Positions 1-64,000 of a stretch of DNA of 64,000 bases are shown one piece after another. Both the position numbers and the translations under genes were made by a program. This DNA is from Glandiceps talaboti (lineage: Eukaryota > Hemichordata > Enteropneusta > Spengelidae). Position 1 is the stretch's first letter. Each line of letters opens with the position of its first letter. The notes beneath the pieces are model-generated. The model was not told the DNA's origin, made no database searches, and saw nothing but the letters and a program-made list of their open reading frames with translations. The DNA lies in assembly GCF_964340395.1 (NCBI RefSeq), contig NC_135549.1, positions 20,793,342-20,857,341 of the forward strand, written 5' to 3'.

Positions 1-913
1 TTGACTGTCACTCACAATCCAAAGTCTAACCATCACTACTTTAAACTGTTTCCTCTTTCTACTACCATCAGCTATTTTTGTCAATTACAAAATACATGTA
101 CTATATTACGACTAAGCAATTCAATATAACAGTGCTTATATCTAGTAAGTAAAGTATAATTGCATGCACTGTATTTGGGAAATTGCTAATCATATTAACA
201 GTTAGTAGTTTATGAGAGTATGAACATCTTCATTACAGTTTAGAGGGTAATGTGAAATATTTGCTCTTTAGTATTAGCATGAAATTGGTTACTGCATTTA
301 AACTGGAACACCGCTCCGGGAAATAGAGGCATTTTGATAAACTATGGGTTCTGGAGAGTCATTTCATGATTTTACATCACCTACAATTACTTGCGATATT
401 AGAGAAGCATCAAGTTGATCTTGTGCATTTATAGGGTATTTTTGCTTGGCTATCTATGAGTCCTGAGTGCCTATACCCTTTAGTGTAAAACATCTCTCAT
501 GAATATTCATTGTGCAACTTGAATATATTATTTCTGTTGACTCCCATAATGAAATGTCCCACAGCAAATATACCCTATAAAGGCACAAGATCAACTTCAT
601 ATTTCTGAAATTGCAATTAATAGTAAGTGATGTGAAATCATGAGATGACTCTCAAGAACCCATAGTTTACAAAAATGACTTTGTATCCTGGAGTGGTAGT
701 CCCCTTTAATGGCTAGGTGTTTAACTGGTAGAAGATGTATTTGGTCACAACTTGCAAAATTTGTATTGTATCAGGTGATGCCATGATCAAAATGGATATA
801 AACAGACCAGATACCACTTCTTATACAAGTGAATGCTTGTGTTTTGATTCTCTGCATTCATTACAGGATAGTTTGATTTGATTCAACCCAATCAAGTTCT
901 ACAGTAAACTTAC
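1..913. other. Intron sequence left of the last exon seen
   Basis: No phase-0 coding stretch with proper borders is visible. The only structure is the palindromic element at 302-705. The host gene presumably continues beyond position 1. Confidence 0.6.
302..705. mobile_element. TTAA-flanked palindromic element (piggyBac-type MITE candidate)
   Basis: Two arms of roughly 140 bases, about 330-455 and 565-680, are inverted copies: AAACTATGGGTTCT on the left answers AGAACCCATAGTTT on the right, and TTGATCTTGTGC answers GCACAAGATCAA. TTAA stands just outside each end (298-301 and 706-709), the duplication made by piggyBac-type transposases. There is no coding capacity. The superfamily is inferred from the flanks only. 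Confidence 0.7.
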
Positions 914-61627
<60,714 letters not shown>

Positions 61628-61639
61628 CTGCAAGTAGAA

Positions 61640-62420
61640 GTTTATAAAGAATTCCCTTGTGATTGCTATTCATATTTCACACATCCATGTATGATTACTT
61701 CACTGCCACTTAGTCTTTGCCAATTTGTACTTAGAATGAAAATACCAGATACCTTGAAACTTGCAGATTGGTTAGGCCAAATAGAAAAAAAATATGTGTT
61801 TCTGATAATCCAACCAACCCTAGTTTCAATAAGCCTCTGACCTTAAACATTATTTTAAAACATTTAAAACAAAAAGATATGAAATTCTTTGTCTGTTTGA
61901 CCTTCATGTACAAATGTACGTCTGTTTTCTTTCCCTACTGACATCTGTACATATTTCATCAAATTGTCACAGAAGGGGTATTCTGACCAACATTTTGTTT
62001 GTTTTTGGGTCGAAGCAACATTTTTTAAAGATAAAAACAAAATAAAAAGATGAAATAAAATAAAATAAAATCCTGACGTACCTACCCTATTTTCTGAGGC
62101 TATGTTATCGGAAACATACAATTATTTCTTTTCCGCCTTATTCTAAGCAAAAAGTTTAACAACTCCCTTGTGGTTCCTTATGATATTCTCAACACCCATA
62201 TATTATGATTTATTGCCTACCAAATTGCCAATTCGTATTTATGATGAAAATAACAGATAGCTTGAAACATCCAATTCACCTATTCTATCTATTTAGTAAA
62301 TGTGTAAGAATTCCTGTGTGACGCCTGTCCATATTTTTAACATCCATGTACAATGCATGATGATTACATTCTCTGGCAATTTTGCATAAGAAGAAAGAAA
62401 ATAACAGATGTAGTGACACT
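61640..62420. repeat. Three diverged units of about 130 bp
   Basis: Landmarks AGAATTCC or AACTCCC then TTGTG, ACATCCATGTA, ATGATTA, GCCAATTTG and GAAAATAACAGAT recur in order at about 61648, 62160 and 62310, interrupted by unrelated sequence between about 61780 and 62140. Confidence 0.65.
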
Positions 62421-62915
62421 TCTCCTCTTGACTAATCTCATTCTTTAATGTATCAAAATTACTCATCATTTTGGAAGCATCTGTAGACTGATTGTGAGGC
62501 GCTTTAACCCAGTTATAAGGAACATGTACTATTTTATGGTATCTATCATACATGCACAATATTCATGGAATATTGTACGGTACACATATTGCTTGGCTAT
62601 GAGGGCACTAGTAGACGTCTATTACCTCAAGAGCTGTTGTCCAGCAACTATTTCCCAAGGCTGAAAGCAAGGAAATAGTTGCTACATAACAGCACAAGGG
62701 GTAATATGACATCTAGGATCTATTAGTGTCTAAATAAGCCCAGGCAATAAGTCTTTTATAACACTCCATAGTCTCAGGCACATACATGTATTCTTTCCTT
62801 GGTCACAGCAAATCACTGAAAGTTTCCTGTGCTACATCACTATTGCCCTTTGGGAAAAGGCAATTGGTACAAATAATGCCTCACGCGCTACATGTATGCA
62901 AATTGAGGTCACTAT

Positions 62916-63077
62916 CAGTGTGCCCTCTAAGCCAATTTGACATGCCACTGACGCACACAATTTCTAGTGACGTACCAAAATTTGGTGTTCCCCATCTCTT
63001 ACTATGTGGTGACTCACAAGAAATGCCAGTTTGTATCATTTCACAACAAAATTTGGTTCTCACTAGAGGGCACACTG
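62916..63077. mobile_element. 162-bp MITE with CAGTGTGCCCTCTA ends
   Basis: The terminal inverted repeat CAGTGTGCCCTCTA is perfect over 14 bases at both ends, and the interior repeats CAAAATTTGGT twice. The ends look hAT-like, but no 8-bp duplication directly abuts them. A decayed relative sharing CAAAATTTGGTGTTC lies near 55970. Confidence 0.75.
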
Positions 63078-64000
63078 GCTAGGTCACCTGTCTATACCCT
63101 ATGACATGATCTACGCTTAAGTCATGCAATCATTGAAGGCTGTACGAAAACAATATGTTATCAATATTTCTATTTATCCTGACAACCAGTAGGTAATGAA
63201 ATTCCATTGAGTTTCAGAATCTCTAACTCTTATCTTCATCATTTAATTGTTGTTGTTTTTTCAAACTCTCAGTCAGGAAGGTGTTTTTTATTTTAAAATT
63301 CCAGTACAAATAGTGCTATGAACTGAAATAGATAGTAAGCCATGATAAGAGTTAGGAGAAATACCGACATGATAAAGCAAACAAAAATATCTTGAATTTC
63401 CAGGAACCTTGAAAGAATGTAAAATCTGTGAAGCTTGTGAAAACCTGTGGTTTTAGGAATTGAGGTAATGATGATCATCACTTCTGATTCTGTTTCATGA
63501 ATATCTCCAATATAATTTTAAAGTTTTGACAAGTAATAAGCAATGTGACTCAAAAGGAATATTCTGTAGATGCAAACAAGTTTTTGTTTTGTTAGTTCGT
63601 AACTGAGTACAAACATGGCTTGAATCTTCAACTAACTCTGCACCTGAATGGGTTTTTTCAAGAAGTAATGGAACTATTCACATTCCTGTCGATGATGTAA
63701 GAATAGGATGTTGAATAGACTACATTAAAAAATATCGATTGTATTGGTGTCAACCATGTCAGTATTTAATGGCCTTTTACATAAAAAGTTTGTTGTGTTT
63801 CGTCTGCATTAACAAGACCAGGTTATTGTTTCTGTAGAGCCAGCCATCAAAGCAGATGAGCAGACACATTTTTATACGTGGCTGTAATACAGTGAATAAG
63901 GTTTCATGGTTCGATCATAATACTGCAATAAATGGACACAGTGTAAGACATTTCAAAGGTAGTTCTGTAATGCAGATAAAGTTCTTTCATGATTCATAAT

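Larger units (their letters stand above)
61628..64000. other. Intron sequence right of the first exon seen
   Basis: No exon compatible with the split codon of exon 1 was found. It holds the units above and the small element at 62916-63077; the remainder to 64000 is AT-rich with no feature I can support. Confidence 0.55.

Noticed and set aside
61864-62559. Minus-strand frames near the right edge as upstream exons of the host gene
   Set aside because: They do not resemble cupredoxin strands, and none offers a donor in the phase needed by exon 1.

Overview
Eukaryotic DNA, most probably from a marine invertebrate. The window is AT-rich, full of short diverged repeats, and carries one very large spliced gene on the minus strand. 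Lineage cannot be fixed from sequence alone: the hAT-like ends, the CR1/jockey-type LINE and the tRNA-derived SINE would suit a mollusc, brachiopod, hemichordate, amphioxus or similar animal.

The gene fills nearly the whole window (914-61627, minus strand) and is open at both ends. I resolved 34 internal exons by hand. Every one has AG/GT borders, and the reading phase is kept across all 33 junctions, giving about 1,802 codons with no stop or frameshift. Read N to C (right to left), the protein has seven tandem cupredoxin-like domains with a recurring G-D-R-V-W-W-x-W strand and a following H-N-I-I-Q-V strand. Then come one chitobiase/hexosaminidase C-terminal-like (CHB_HEX_C) domain, an acidic linker, two fibronectin type III (FN3) domains, a 409-codon charged low-complexity segment from one giant exon, and at least three more FN3 domains. 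Most copper ligands are missing, so the cupredoxin folds are probably structural. I do not recognise a named gene with this architecture.

The introns hold the rest. From left to right: two TTAA-flanked palindromic elements (302-705, 1261-1642); a 35-bp satellite split by a 5'-truncated LINE with an intact reverse transcriptase (3968-7147); tandem intron duplications, two of which copy an exon's splice acceptor and first codons (around 16.85 kb and 31.9 kb); a (ACAG/ACGG)n tract beside an exon; a 58-70 bp minisatellite (41.05-41.68 kb); a 5.7-kb hAT-ended element built as nested inverted repeats with 35-bp tandem units in its arms (42748-48470); an old 3.6-kb tandem array rich in sense-strand 5' splice-site matches (48.9-52.6 kb); a tRNA-type SINE (54.2-54.5 kb); and small MITEs at 57.5 and 62.9 kb. 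The host exons look CpG-poor, while the hAT-like element is visibly CpG-rich.

No second host gene, tRNA, rRNA, CRISPR array or virus was found.
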